The notes beneath the pieces were generated by a model that did no database searches, had not been told where the DNA came from, and saw only the letters and a program-made list of their open reading frames with translations. From assembly GCA_017442225.1 (NCBI GenBank), contig JAFSAR010000022.1, positions 1-55,809 on the forward strand: a DNA stretch of 55,809 nt. Reading direction: 5' to 3'. Positions 7,363 through 15,177 of this stretch are shown here, in pieces (position 1 is the stretch's first letter; each line of letters starts with the position of its first letter). Source of the DNA: Clostridia bacterium (GTDB lineage Bacteria; Bacillota; Clostridia; Oscillospirales; Acutalibacteraceae). Position numbers and translations under genes: made by a program.

Positions 7363-7661
7363 TATTTAGTTCCTTCTTTCTTTTTTATACGGGAAGCGCT
7401 AAGTTGAAGCAGACGCTCAACCTCTTCGTGTGGGCTTGCAATAACTGCATAAGAACAGGGCTTTTTAATGGCATTTGCTACCGCATTTTCAACTGCGGCG
7501 CTAACTGCCGACACCTGACCTTCAACCACAACGGTTACCAGTCTGCCACCTAACTTTCGCTCCCAGGTTACAAACTCAACATCGGCCGACTTGCACATAA
7601 TATCAAGGCAATCAATAGCCGCTGTTACGCCCGAAACCTCAATAAGTCCGATAGACTTCAT
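7362..7661 (-). CDS. BMC-H shell protein, divergent pore
   Basis: This 99-residue single BMC-domain protein ([20 protein letters not shown]) differs clearly from the three PduA-like copies. The pore loop reads RKLGGRLV instead of EKIGSGLV, which puts an extra Arg near the pore, and a basic tail [10 protein letters not shown] ends the protein. It may form facets with a different charge selectivity. Its stop codon overlaps the start of the tailed shell gene (TAATG), suggesting translational coupling. Confidence 0.92.
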   Translation of the reverse strand: MKSIGLIEVSGVTAAIDCLDIMCKSADVEFVTWERKLGGRLVTVVVEGQVSAVSAAVENAVANAIKKPCSYAVIASPHEEVERLLQLSASRIKKKEGTK

Positions 7662-7682
7662 AAAACTTTACCTCTTAAAAGA

Positions 7683-7958
7683 TTAGAATTTAGGAAGTAT
7701 TTTTTCAACGTCTGCGTGGGGTCTTGGGATTACGTGAACTGCTACGAGCTCACCGAGACGAGATGCGTTTGCAGAGCCTGCTTCAACAGCAGCCTTAACA
7801 GCGCCTACGTCGCCGCGTACCATAACAGATACGAGTCCTGAACCGATTTTTTCGGTGCCGATAAGTGTAACCTCGGCAGCCTTTACCATAGCATCAGCGG
7901 CTTCAATAGCAGCTGTAAGACCGCGGGTTTCTACCATACCAAGTGCTTCTTTAGACAT
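7683..7958 (-). CDS. BMC-H shell protein (PduA/PduJ-like)
   Basis: This 91-residue protein has a canonical BMC domain with pore EKIGSG. It is close to the other two PduA-like copies but diverges at the C-terminus ([15 protein letters not shown]). I chose the ATG at 7958 because GGAGG lies 8 bp upstream of it; a TTG five codons earlier overlaps that site and is unlikely. It is the first of the three PduA-like genes in transcript order. Confidence 0.95.
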   Translation of the reverse strand: MSKEALGMVETRGLTAAIEAADAMVKAAEVTLIGTEKIGSGLVSVMVRGDVGAVKAAVEAGSANASRLGELVAVHVIPRPHADVEKILPKF

Positions 7959-7991
7959 AATTTTATCCTCCAAAATATTGTTTAAAATTAG

Positions 7992-8306
7992 TTAATTTTT
8001 ATCAAAAGCGTTTAGCTTTAACATAGGTTCGGTTTGTTCTTCGGTGCGGGTGATAATGTGGCTTGCTACCACACCTGTGATACCCTCTGCCGCGCGGGAT
8101 GCCGCATCCATAGCAGCCTCTACCGCATCAACAGAACCTCGGAACTTTATTGCTACAATAAGCGGAACCTCCAATTCATCGGCGTTGCCTGGCTTGTTTT
8201 TGTCAAAGTTTTCAACCGTAACATCCGCCGCCTTGCAGCCTGCATCACAAGCAACGAAAGCCGCTACAAGACCGAACACCTCAAGAATACCTGTAGCCAT
8301 TCCCAT
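7992..8306 (-). CDS. BMC-H shell protein with extended pore loop
   Basis: This 104-residue BMC-domain protein (ATGILEVFGLVAAFVACDAGCKAADV) carries a longer loop, FDKNKPGNADELEVPLIV, where PduA has the short GSG pore. The pore of its hexamer should therefore differ in size or be occluded. Two cysteines (in ACDAGC) flank the first helix. The family is common in glycyl-radical microcompartment loci. An AAGGAG site precedes the ATG, and the gene follows the alcohol dehydrogenase by 12 bp. Confidence 0.9.
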   Translation of the reverse strand: MGMATGILEVFGLVAAFVACDAGCKAADVTVENFDKNKPGNADELEVPLIVAIKFRGSVDAVEAAMDAASRAAEGITGVVASHIITRTEEQTEPMLKLNAFDKN

Positions 8307-8318
8307 AATTTTTTCTCC

Positions 8319-9518
8319 TTACTTGTTCACGATAGCAATCTTGAGACCTTCCATTTTAAGATTGGTTACAAGCGCCTCGTTAATCTGTTCAAGGGGATAT
8401 TTATGAGTGATAAGCTTTTCAATAGGAAGTCCTATTCCCTTTGCGCGTTTTAAGAAATCAAAGGTTGTAGCATAATCACGTAAGGTGTACACCCAAGAGC
8501 CTACGGTTGTAATTTCTTTTGAGCAAATATCAAAGTGCGGATTGATTGTAGCATCGCCGCCGTTGATAAAGAAGCCCAGCTCACAAAGACCGCCGCCGTT
8601 GCGAATGAATTTGTAAATATTGCTGTGTGCTACAGGTGAGCCTGTACACTGGAATGCAAAGTCGGCAAGATAGCCACCGAATGCATCCTTGACACCGTCT
8701 GCCAGAGCCTCGATGCCCTTGTGATTTTTAAAGTTAACCACAGCATTAGCTCCCATTTCTTTTGCAAAAGCAAGACGCTTATCCTCACCGTCAACAGCAA
8801 CTATATTTTCAATACCCATAGTGCGAAGCACCGCAATACAGATAAGACCTATCGGTCCACAGCCCTGTACTACAACGCGGCTGTTAAAACGAAGAATACC
8901 TGTTGTTTTTGCGCGCTCAACAGCGTGAACGAGCACCGCACACGGCTCGATAAGTATTCTTGAATCAAGGTCAAGATCACTTACATTAAACACAGTAGAG
9001 CCACCGCGAACTAATATGTAATCACTGAACCAACCGTTAAGGTGGATATCGTCATCGGGAAGCAGACCGTAAACATCTGCACCGCCAACATTTTGCTTGT
9101 TAAGGTCGAACATTGTAATATCGGGGTTATCCTTGAATATCATACAGGTAACAACCTTGTCTCCGATATTAAGCGGCTTACCAGCTGAGTCAACCTTTAC
9201 ATTTTTACCCATTTTAACAATCTCGCCCGTACCCTCATGACCGAGTGCTACAGGGATAAGGCTGAATGGGTCGCGTTTAAATTCGTGAGCATCTGTACCG
9301 CAAACGCCACAGCCTTCGACACGTACAAGAATATCGTCGTCACCAACTGTAGGCATTGGATATTCCTTGATTTCAAACTTTTCAAGACCTGTAAGCATTG
9401 CAACATGCGCGGTTTTTGGAATTTCACCGTTTGATGAGCTGCTTTGCACAGTCTTGCCGTTCATACTGTCAAGCACCTGACGGACAATCTGCTCAATATT
9501 AGAAGAATTTATATCCAT
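8319..9518 (-). CDS. Zn-dependent alcohol dehydrogenase with encapsulation peptide
   Basis: This 399-residue medium-chain (MDR) alcohol dehydrogenase shows the catalytic zinc motifs GCGVCGTDAHEF and GHEGTGEIV and a Rossmann region (VVVQGCGPIGLICIAVL). Residues 4-20 (NSSNIEQIVRQVLDSMNG) form an encapsulation helix followed by a Ser-rich linker. In a fucose/rhamnose microcompartment it would reduce lactaldehyde to 1,2-propanediol and/or propanal to propanol with NADH. No iron-dependent PduQ-type enzyme is present in the locus, so this enzyme may serve both steps; that is inference. It starts 6 bp after the GlcG-like gene. Confidence 0.92.
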   Translation of the reverse strand: MDINSSNIEQIVRQVLDSMNGKTVQSSSSNGEIPKTAHVAMLTGLEKFEIKEYPMPTVGDDDILVRVEGCGVCGTDAHEFKRDPFSLIPVALGHEGTGEIVKMGKNVKVDSAGKPLNIGDKVVTCMIFKDNPDITMFDLNKQNVGGADVYGLLPDDDIHLNGWFSDYILVRGGSTVFNVSDLDLDSRILIEPCAVLVHAVERAKTTGILRFNSRVVVQGCGPIGLICIAVLRTMGIENIVAVDGEDKRLAFAKEMGANAVVNFKNHKGIEALADGVKDAFGGYLADFAFQCTGSPVAHSNIYKFIRNGGGLCELGFFINGGDATINPHFDICSKEITTVGSWVYTLRDYATTFDFLKRAKGIGLPIEKLITHKYPLEQINEALVTNLKMEGLKIAIVNK

Positions 9519-9524
9519 CTGAAA

Positions 9525-9998
9525 TTACATTCCTTTCTCAAAAATCTGTTTGCCGTAAGCGGCAAGAGATGTATCCTGCTCCTCACTGCCACCACTGACA
9601 CCAAGACCGCCTATTATTTCGCCAGCCGTATTTTTAAGTGGCTCACCGCCACCGAAAATCACTATTTTACCATTGTTGGTAAACTGTATTCCGTAAAGCG
9701 AACCGCCCGGTTGGGCTAACGGCTTCAGGTCAGAGGTAGACATTTTAAGCGATACTACTGTAAATGCTTTTTGCACCGCTATGTCATAGCTTGCTATGTA
9801 TGCATCATCCATACATTCTACCAAAACAGGTTGCCCCGCTTTGTTAGAGATTGCCACAACCGCTTTGACACCAATTTCACGCGCTTTTGCCTTTACTTTT
9901 TCGGCAAGAACTAGCGCTGTATCAAGTGTCATATCGCGCGGCGTTTTAATCTGTTCGACCACCTTATTGACGATGGCCTGCAGAGCCTGTTCATTCAT
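9525..9998 (-). CDS. GlcG/HbpS (PduO C-terminal-like) protein
   Basis: This 157-residue protein matches the GlcG/HbpS family (TLDTALVLAEKVKAKAREIGVKAVVAISNKAGQ split across residues 23-56; GGVSG-type end GGLGVSGGSEEQD). The fold occurs as the C-terminal part of PduO and as a stand-alone microcompartment gene with uncertain role; heme or cofactor binding has been reported in the family. Its N-terminus (NEQALQAIVNKVVEQIK) resembles the encapsulation helices of the neighbouring enzymes, so it is probably lumenal. It begins 2 bp after the aldolase stop with a weak ribosome site, suggesting coupling. Confidence 0.85.
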   Translation of the reverse strand: MNEQALQAIVNKVVEQIKTPRDMTLDTALVLAEKVKAKAREIGVKAVVAISNKAGQPVLVECMDDAYIASYDIAVQKAFTVVSLKMSTSDLKPLAQPGGSLYGIQFTNNGKIVIFGGGEPLKNTAGEIIGGLGVSGGSEEQDTSLAAYGKQIFEKGM

Positions 9999-10000
9999 AA

Positions 10001-10795
10001 TTACTTACCAAGCTGTTCGAGAACGCGCTTTGTAATTTCAGAAACTAAGTCGGTATCTTCCTTACCGCAGGTGCAGTTACCGCCGCAACCATGGCAGCTG
10101 GGTTTACCGTCTTTTGCATTGGGGCAAAGGTTTGCAGGGTGCTTACCCTTAAGACCAAACTGACGGCGAATTTCATAAAGACGCTGTACCTGTGATTCAG
10201 AAAGCTCTTTAGGACCGCCAAGCTGTCTTGATATATAAAGAAGCTTTGCATAAAACTCTACCGATTCCATCTTGTGATATGCTGCAAGAAGTGAATCAGA
10301 GAAAGTAAGCGCGCCGTGATTTTCAAGAAGTACTGCGTCAAATGACTGTAAATACTTAGAAACTGCATCAGGAATTTCTTCTGTAGAGGGGGTACCGTAT
10401 TCAGCGATCGGCACACAACCCAAAGCGATTACTGCCTCAGGCATAATGGGCTGAGTAAGCGGAATGCCTGCAATAGCAAAGCCTGTAGCATAAATAGGAT
10501 GAGCGTGAACAACCGAGTTAACATCGGGACGCTCTTTATAAACGCGCATATGCATCTTGATTTCAGACGAAGGCTTAAAGCCCTTGTTTGCCTGAAGAAC
10601 CTTACCGTCGCGATCAACCTTGCAGATGTATTCAGGGGTCATAAAGCCCTTACTTACACCTGTAGGTGTGCAAAGGAACTCGTTATCGTTAAGCTTTACA
10701 GAGATGTTACCGTCATTAGCGGCAACCATGCCCTGATCGTAAATACGCTTACCGATGTCGCATATTTGCTTTTTGATTTCATACTCGTTTACCAT
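10001..10795 (-). CDS. Class II (fuculose/rhamnulose-phosphate type) aldolase with Cys-rich linker and C-terminal encapsulation peptide
   Basis: This 264-residue protein has a FucA-like class II aldolase domain (about 1-210), with metal ligands in VVHAHPIYATGF and the later ENHGAL motif. It would split L-fuculose-1-P or L-rhamnulose-1-P to DHAP and lactaldehyde. After the domain comes a linker with Cys224, 234, 237, 241 and 243 plus His235 (SCHGCGGNCTCG), then the helix DTDLVSEITKRVLEQLGK, which matches the N-terminal encapsulation peptides of the other cargo. A C-terminal peptide on the aldolase is known for GRM5-type loci; the cysteine cluster could bind Zn or an Fe-S cluster. It is the first gene after the second promoter. 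Confidence 0.92.
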   Translation of the reverse strand: MVNEYEIKKQICDIGKRIYDQGMVAANDGNISVKLNDNEFLCTPTGVSKGFMTPEYICKVDRDGKVLQANKGFKPSSEIKMHMRVYKERPDVNSVVHAHPIYATGFAIAGIPLTQPIMPEAVIALGCVPIAEYGTPSTEEIPDAVSKYLQSFDAVLLENHGALTFSDSLLAAYHKMESVEFYAKLLYISRQLGGPKELSESQVQRLYEIRRQFGLKGKHPANLCPNAKDGKPSCHGCGGNCTCGKEDTDLVSEITKRVLEQLGK

Positions 10796-10839
10796 GATAA
10801 TTTCTCCTTGAATATAAATTTTGCTTTTTATCTATTATG

Positions 10840-10868
10840 ATAATACCACACAAATGCGGTAAAGTCAA
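10840..10868 (-). promoter_or_regulatory. Promoter 2 of the microcompartment locus, with shared 12-mer
   Basis: On the minus strand TTGACT (10863-10868) and TATTAT (10840-10845) are 17 bp apart, about 45 bp before the aldolase start. The 12-mer CATTTGTGTGGT (10845-10856) inside it also occurs in the dehydratase promoter at 15060-15071, which suggests a common regulator site. Confidence 0.7.
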
Positions 10869-10900
10869 CATAAAAAAGGTATTTTTTTTGGTTTTTTCTG

Positions 10901-11341
10901 TTATTTTTCTTGTTTTTTGTGGTTTTTAAGGTATTCAAGCACTTGATTTATGCCTTCTCCTGTCTTGGAATCAACCAAAAACACCGTTTTACAGCCCGAA
11001 ATTCGCAACCAATTAGCAGCTCGCTCGGGATTGCCTTTGTTTTTCTTTGTAACAATACCTATAACATCGCGATTTACCATACAGGTAATGTTGGGCGGAA
11101 AGAGTGAATACTCATCATCTGCCGCAATAAGTAATGCTACGACGTCTGCCTCATAGGCATAAAGGCATAGCGCCGCACCAAGATCGTGGTTTTCGGCATA
11201 TTCGCCAGGTGTATCTATCAAAAAATCACCGTAACTTATATACTGCGTTTTCTGATAGTGCGTTTTTTCACCGCGAAGCGCTTGGCTAAGGGTTGTCTTG
11301 CCAGCGCCGCTACGCCCCATTAAAATCAGTTTTTTCATCAT
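10901..11341 (-). CDS. eutP: EutP/PduV-like small GTPase
   Basis: This 146-residue protein has a P-loop GRSGAGKTT (residues 9-17), a Walker B-like DTPGEY and the nucleotide specificity region VTKKNKG. It belongs to the EutP/PduV Ras-like family found in ethanolamine and propanediol microcompartment operons, where PduV is thought to act on the outer face of the shell in positioning. Its start overlaps the eutS stop (ATGATG start). It is the last gene of the first transcript; about 105 bp separate it from the aldolase gene. Confidence 0.9.
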   Translation of the reverse strand: MMKKLILMGRSGAGKTTLSQALRGEKTHYQKTQYISYGDFLIDTPGEYAENHDLGAALCLYAYEADVVALLIAADDEYSLFPPNITCMVNRDVIGIVTKKNKGNPERAANWLRISGCKTVFLVDSKTGEGINQVLEYLKNHKKQEK

Positions 11342-11697
11342 GTTTTTGTGACTTCGCAGACAGTGTAGCCAAGCTTATTACCTATATATTCGGTAATTGA
11401 AGCAAGCGAAGCCTCGATTTCGGACACCGTGCCCGTAAGAATTACCGTTCCGCTAAAGCGGTCTACAAAGCCAAGCGCAGCGCCCGATGATTTAATCGCT
11501 ATATCACCCGCAATAATTGCCGTTTCACTTGGTGATACGGTAAGAATTCCAATCGCACCTTTGTGTTCTTCGGCAGGGTCAAGACCTAACTTTTTATAAA
11601 GTATATCGTCAGGATTTGCGATTATGTGCGCCAAGGTTATCTGTTTGCCCGGAACAAGCTCTTGAATAATTCGTGTTTTATCACTATCAAATTGCAT
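11338..11697 (-). CDS. eutS: EutS/PduU-like circularly permuted BMC-H shell protein
   Basis: This 119-residue protein resembles EutS/PduU, with an N-terminal beta-hairpin segment (IQELVPGKQITLAHIIANP) before a permuted BMC domain (AIGILTVSPSETAIIAGDIAIKS). In PduU the N-terminal strands form a small beta-barrel that blocks the pore. Together with EutP it is encoded right after the dehydratase and activase, and an AGGAGG site precedes the ATG. Confidence 0.93.
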   Translation of the reverse strand: MQFDSDKTRIIQELVPGKQITLAHIIANPDDILYKKLGLDPAEEHKGAIGILTVSPSETAIIAGDIAIKSSGAALGFVDRFSGTVILTGTVSEIEASLASITEYIGNKLGYTVCEVTKT

Positions 11698-11699
11698 TT

Positions 11700-12485
11700 T
11701 TAACCTCCTATACGCGCATCTAATCCAAACTGCTGCGCCGTTTGTTTAAGCACTTCCATAAGTTCGTTTGTAGGTGATTTTAAATCGCCCATATCATACT
11801 GTCTGCCAAGACCTGTGTATTTGTCCCGCCCCATGTTGTGATACGGCAACAAATGTATTTCGTTTACATTCGGTAAAGCAGCCGCAAACGCAGAAATCTC
11901 AGCAATTTCGGCAACCGTATCGTTAAAGGTGGGTATAACAGGTACTCGGATTATAAGTTTTTTAGCCTTTTCGGCTATCAATTTAGCATTTTCAAGAATT
12001 CTCTCATTTGGTTGCGAGGTGAACTCCTTATGCTTGTCTGAATTTATGTGCTTAATATCCATAAGCACGGTATCAAGATAGGGCAAAAATCTTTGTATTA
12101 CTTCAGCGCTTGCAAAACCTGTTGTTTCAATCGCTGTATTTATACCGTTTTCCTTGCAGGCTTTTAGCAGCGCTACCGCAAAGTCGGGTTGCAAAAGGCT
12201 TTCGCCGCCCGAGAGCGTTACTCCGCCGCCCGAACGGTTGTAATACGGTCGGTCTTGCAAAACCTCGCTTAAAACTTCCCATACCGTAACGTCACGACCC
12301 ATAATTTTAGGCTTGCCGTTTTGCAACATCGTTTCAATCTCATAAGACTGTGATTCAGGATTGCAACACCAACGGCAACGAAGCGCACAGCCTTTTAAAA
12401 ATACTATTGTGCGAATGCCAGGTCCGTCGTGGGTAGAAAAGCGCTGTATATCAAAGATTCTTCCCCTCACAGCGAGGTTATCCAT
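11700..12485 (-). CDS. Glycyl-radical enzyme activase (radical SAM)
   Basis: This 261-residue protein is a radical SAM activase that places the glycyl radical on the neighbouring dehydratase. The SAM-cluster motif CALRCRWC supplies Cys33, Cys37 and Cys40, and GGGVTLSGGESLLQ is the GGE SAM-binding motif. Most activases of diol dehydratase-like enzymes are about 300 residues long and hold a ferredoxin-like insert with two extra clusters. Here the only other cysteines are Cys41 and one near residue 131, so the insert is missing, as in pyruvate formate-lyase activase. The gene starts 2 bp after the dehydratase stop and has a GGAGG site. Confidence 0.93.
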   Translation of the reverse strand: MDNLAVRGRIFDIQRFSTHDGPGIRTIVFLKGCALRCRWCCNPESQSYEIETMLQNGKPKIMGRDVTVWEVLSEVLQDRPYYNRSGGGVTLSGGESLLQPDFAVALLKACKENGINTAIETTGFASAEVIQRFLPYLDTVLMDIKHINSDKHKEFTSQPNERILENAKLIAEKAKKLIIRVPVIPTFNDTVAEIAEISAFAAALPNVNEIHLLPYHNMGRDKYTGLGRQYDMGDLKSPTNELMEVLKQTAQQFGLDARIGG

Positions 12486-12487
12486 GG

Positions 12488-15016
12488 TTAGAAGCCTCCC
12501 TGCTCGGTACGAGCAATAATATCATCCTGAAGTGAACGTGAAAGCGTTGTAAACAGCGCGCTGTAACCCGCAACACGAACAACAAGCGATTTATATTTCT
12601 CAGGATTTTTTTGTGCGTCGCGCAATGTTTCACGGCTTACAACGTTAAACTGCATATGCATACCCTTTTGGTCAAAGAAGCCGCGAACAAGCGCTACAAA
12701 GCTTTCAAGTCCGCTTTGACCCGCCAAAGCGCTTGGGTGGAATTTCATATTAAACAGCGTACCGTTAGAAGCGATATAATGGTCAAGCTTTGACACCGAG
12801 TTTGCCGATGCCGTCGGACCTTTAACATCTCTACCAGCCGCAGGACCTACACCGTCAGCAATAGGCGTGTAAGCAGGTCTACCGTCAGGTGTAGCACCTG
12901 TTTGCGCGCCCAAGGGCACGTTAGCCGACACAGGATAAAGACCCGCCTGGAACATACCGCCGCGAGGATTTTTATACTGTTCAAGCGGCTTTGTATATGT
13001 ATAAGCAACATCGCGAGCAAAAGCATCAACATCGGCTAGGTCGTTACCGTATTTAGGTAACTCCTGAATTTGCTGCAATATATCACCATAGCGCTTTTTA
13101 TCTTCATCTGATGCTGGATTTTTAGACACTGCAAGATATATGGATTTTATATCCTCTGCAGTTAGTACCTTGCCGTCAGCCACCAATTTTTCGGCTACCG
13201 TTTTGATAAGTCGTTCAGCAGTGGCTGTATCCATATCAAGACCAAAATTGTTATCAAGCGCCGATTTAAGCTCGCAAAGCTTTAAAACCTTTTTATCATA
13301 CACAAGGGTTTTAACCGCTAAAAGCGCATCGGTCATATTTGCTATACCAAAGCCCTGAGGACCTGTGAAGTTGTAAACCGCGCCACCCTCCTGCAAGCTT
13401 TTGCCGCGACCGATACAATCCTCAATCATACACGACTGGAACGGCAACGGGCAACGACGGGCGTGAGCCATATCAATAGCATTATCAGCATTGACGAGCA
13501 GTTTTATAAAGTAATTCATCTGAGCCTTGTAAGCATCATAAAACTTGTCAAATGTGGTAAATTCGTGTAGTTCTCCTGTACGCAGACCTACCTGCACACC
13601 CTTGTCCACACCGTTTGAAAAAACAAGCTCAAGCGGTCTGCACATATTAAAGAATGCAGCATCGTGCCAACCGTCAGTCTTTGCGGGCGCCTGTGGCTCA
13701 ACACAACCGATTATATTATAGTTACGCGCATCTTCAAGGCTAACACCTCGGCTCATAAGCGAAGGGATAATAACCTCGTCATTGTAGTAAGCAGGAAGAC
13801 CTACTCCCGTGCGTGTAACCTCTGCCGCGCGAAGCAAGAATTCATGCGGACTACCGTTCCAAACGCGGACCGAGAACGACGGCATAGGCAACATTACGTG
13901 AAGCGTTGCGTTAATACACATAAATGACACATCGTTTGTTGCGTCGTTTCCGTATTTGTCCTGTCCGCCCGCAATAAGATTTTGAAACAGACTGTAGCCT
14001 GCAAAGCCTTCGGCAGAAGCCGCGTCACGAACCTTGTTAAGATCATTAAGCTTTACCCAGATGCAGTCAATAAGCTCTTGCGCAAATTCACGGGTAATTT
14101 TTCCCGAAGCCAAATCCTTTTCAAAATAAGGATTCATATATTGGTCAAATCTTCCGGGTGAGATTGAGTGACCGCTTGATTCAACCTGTAAAAGCATTTG
14201 TATAAACCAAAACGACTGACAAGCCTCATAAAAACTTTCAGCGCCGTATCTCGGCACGCGAGCACAGTTTGCGGCAATCTGCAAAAGTTCATCACGTCGA
14301 GCGGGGTTATTTTCAGCCGCTGCCATTTGTTTAGCAAGTGTGGCATAACGGTCAGCGTAACTGATAACTGCTTCACAACTGATTATTACCGCATGTAAAA
14401 ACGCACTGCGAGAGACATAGTCGGCATCTGCGACATCAAGATTGTCCAGCGCTTGTTTGGTTTCGGCAATAATACCCTTGTAACCAATACCGAGCACCTT
14501 GCCGTAATCAACCGTAAAATGACCTATGCCGTTGTAAAAATAGTTGCCAACGGTAAATATATTATGTTCTATTGCGGCAAGCGCCTCAGGCGACATATAA
14601 GATGTGGCAAGCTCGCTTGTAGTCTTACCCTTCCAGTAAGGATAAACCTCGCGAAGCTTTTGCTTGGTCTCTTCCGATATATAAAACGGGTCGGCGCTGC
14701 GTGTTGCCACGGTGTCAAATTCCGACTCAAGCCATTCGTAAGAATACTCAGGGAATACCTGACAGCCACGTGGAGCCTTTGAATTACTGCCGACAATAAG
14801 CTCTTCGGGACGGATTGTAATAGGCAGATTTTCAAGTATGTGCGCAAAAGCCTTTGCCCTGCGCAAAACTATGGGTTGTCCCTCGGTAGCCTTATAACTT
14901 TCGGTTATAAGCACAGCGCGGTCAGCCTCTATTTCGGGCATCTTGGCATAAAGATGCTCAATAAGATGTGCAATACGCGGTGATTTTTCAATATTTTTTG
15001 TATATGTATATGGCAT
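12488..15016 (-). CDS. B12-independent glycyl-radical diol dehydratase
   Basis: This 842-residue glycyl-radical enzyme would dehydrate 1,2-propanediol to propanal. The thiyl-radical cysteine is Cys438 in IGCVEPQ, with the Cys-X-Glu pair of the dehydratase/choline lyase subgroup. The glycyl radical site is Gly817 in RVAGYSA near the C-terminus. There is no N-terminal extension of the CutC type. The fuculose-type aldolase, PduL and PduP in the locus favour propanediol over choline or glycerol. I chose the ATG at 15016, 8 bp after GAGG; a TTG two codons upstream is less likely. It is the first gene of the locus, behind a TTGACA-17-TAAAAT promoter. Confidence 0.93.
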   Translation of the reverse strand: MPYTYTKNIEKSPRIAHLIEHLYAKMPEIEADRAVLITESYKATEGQPIVLRRAKAFAHILENLPITIRPEELIVGSNSKAPRGCQVFPEYSYEWLESEFDTVATRSADPFYISEETKQKLREVYPYWKGKTTSELATSYMSPEALAAIEHNIFTVGNYFYNGIGHFTVDYGKVLGIGYKGIIAETKQALDNLDVADADYVSRSAFLHAVIISCEAVISYADRYATLAKQMAAAENNPARRDELLQIAANCARVPRYGAESFYEACQSFWFIQMLLQVESSGHSISPGRFDQYMNPYFEKDLASGKITREFAQELIDCIWVKLNDLNKVRDAASAEGFAGYSLFQNLIAGGQDKYGNDATNDVSFMCINATLHVMLPMPSFSVRVWNGSPHEFLLRAAEVTRTGVGLPAYYNDEVIIPSLMSRGVSLEDARNYNIIGCVEPQAPAKTDGWHDAAFFNMCRPLELVFSNGVDKGVQVGLRTGELHEFTTFDKFYDAYKAQMNYFIKLLVNADNAIDMAHARRCPLPFQSCMIEDCIGRGKSLQEGGAVYNFTGPQGFGIANMTDALLAVKTLVYDKKVLKLCELKSALDNNFGLDMDTATAERLIKTVAEKLVADGKVLTAEDIKSIYLAVSKNPASDEDKKRYGDILQQIQELPKYGNDLADVDAFARDVAYTYTKPLEQYKNPRGGMFQAGLYPVSANVPLGAQTGATPDGRPAYTPIADGVGPAAGRDVKGPTASANSVSKLDHYIASNGTLFNMKFHPSALAGQSGLESFVALVRGFFDQKGMHMQFNVVSRETLRDAQKNPEKYKSLVVRVAGYSALFTTLSRSLQDDIIARTEQGGF

Positions 15017-15046
15017 AGACAATACCTCACTTTACTATTTATACAC

Positions 15047-15075
15047 ATTTTACACCAAAACCACACAAATGTCAA
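15047..15075 (-). promoter_or_regulatory. Promoter 1 of the microcompartment locus
   Basis: On the minus strand TTGACA (15070-15075) and TAAAAT (15047-15052) are separated by 17 bp, about 30 bp before the dehydratase start. The 12-mer shared with promoter 2 lies at 15060-15071, overlapping the -35 box and spacer. This would fit a repressor site for the operon's DeoR protein. Confidence 0.75.
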
Positions 15076-15111
15076 TAGGAAAACCAACAAAACGCAGAAA
15101 AATAAAATAAA

Positions 15112-15164
15112 AACAAAGATTTTTTCACCACTTTGTTGTAAAAACAGTGGAAAAATCTTTGTTC
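15112..15164 (-). terminator. Terminator after spoIIID
   Basis: CAAAGATTTTT (15114 onward) and the matching AAAAATCTTTG (15151-15161), with inner CCAC/GTGG pairs, form a long hairpin between spoIIID and the dehydratase. It should stop spoIIID transcription from entering the microcompartment operon. Confidence 0.65.
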
Positions 15165-15177
15165 TTATGCTAATAAT

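Noticed and set aside
10901..11697. Ethanolamine utilisation locus because of eutP and eutS names
   Set aside because: No ethanolamine ammonia-lyase, no EutT/EutA and no B12-related genes are present; the names reflect shared shell families.
12488..15016. Choline TMA-lyase (CutC) as identity of the glycyl-radical enzyme
   Set aside because: The locus has a fuculose-type aldolase, and the protein lacks the long N-terminal extension often seen in CutC; a diol dehydratase fits better.
15023..15177. Cobalamin riboswitch before the dehydratase
   Set aside because: No B12 box or aptamer-like fold was seen, and the enzyme is B12-independent.
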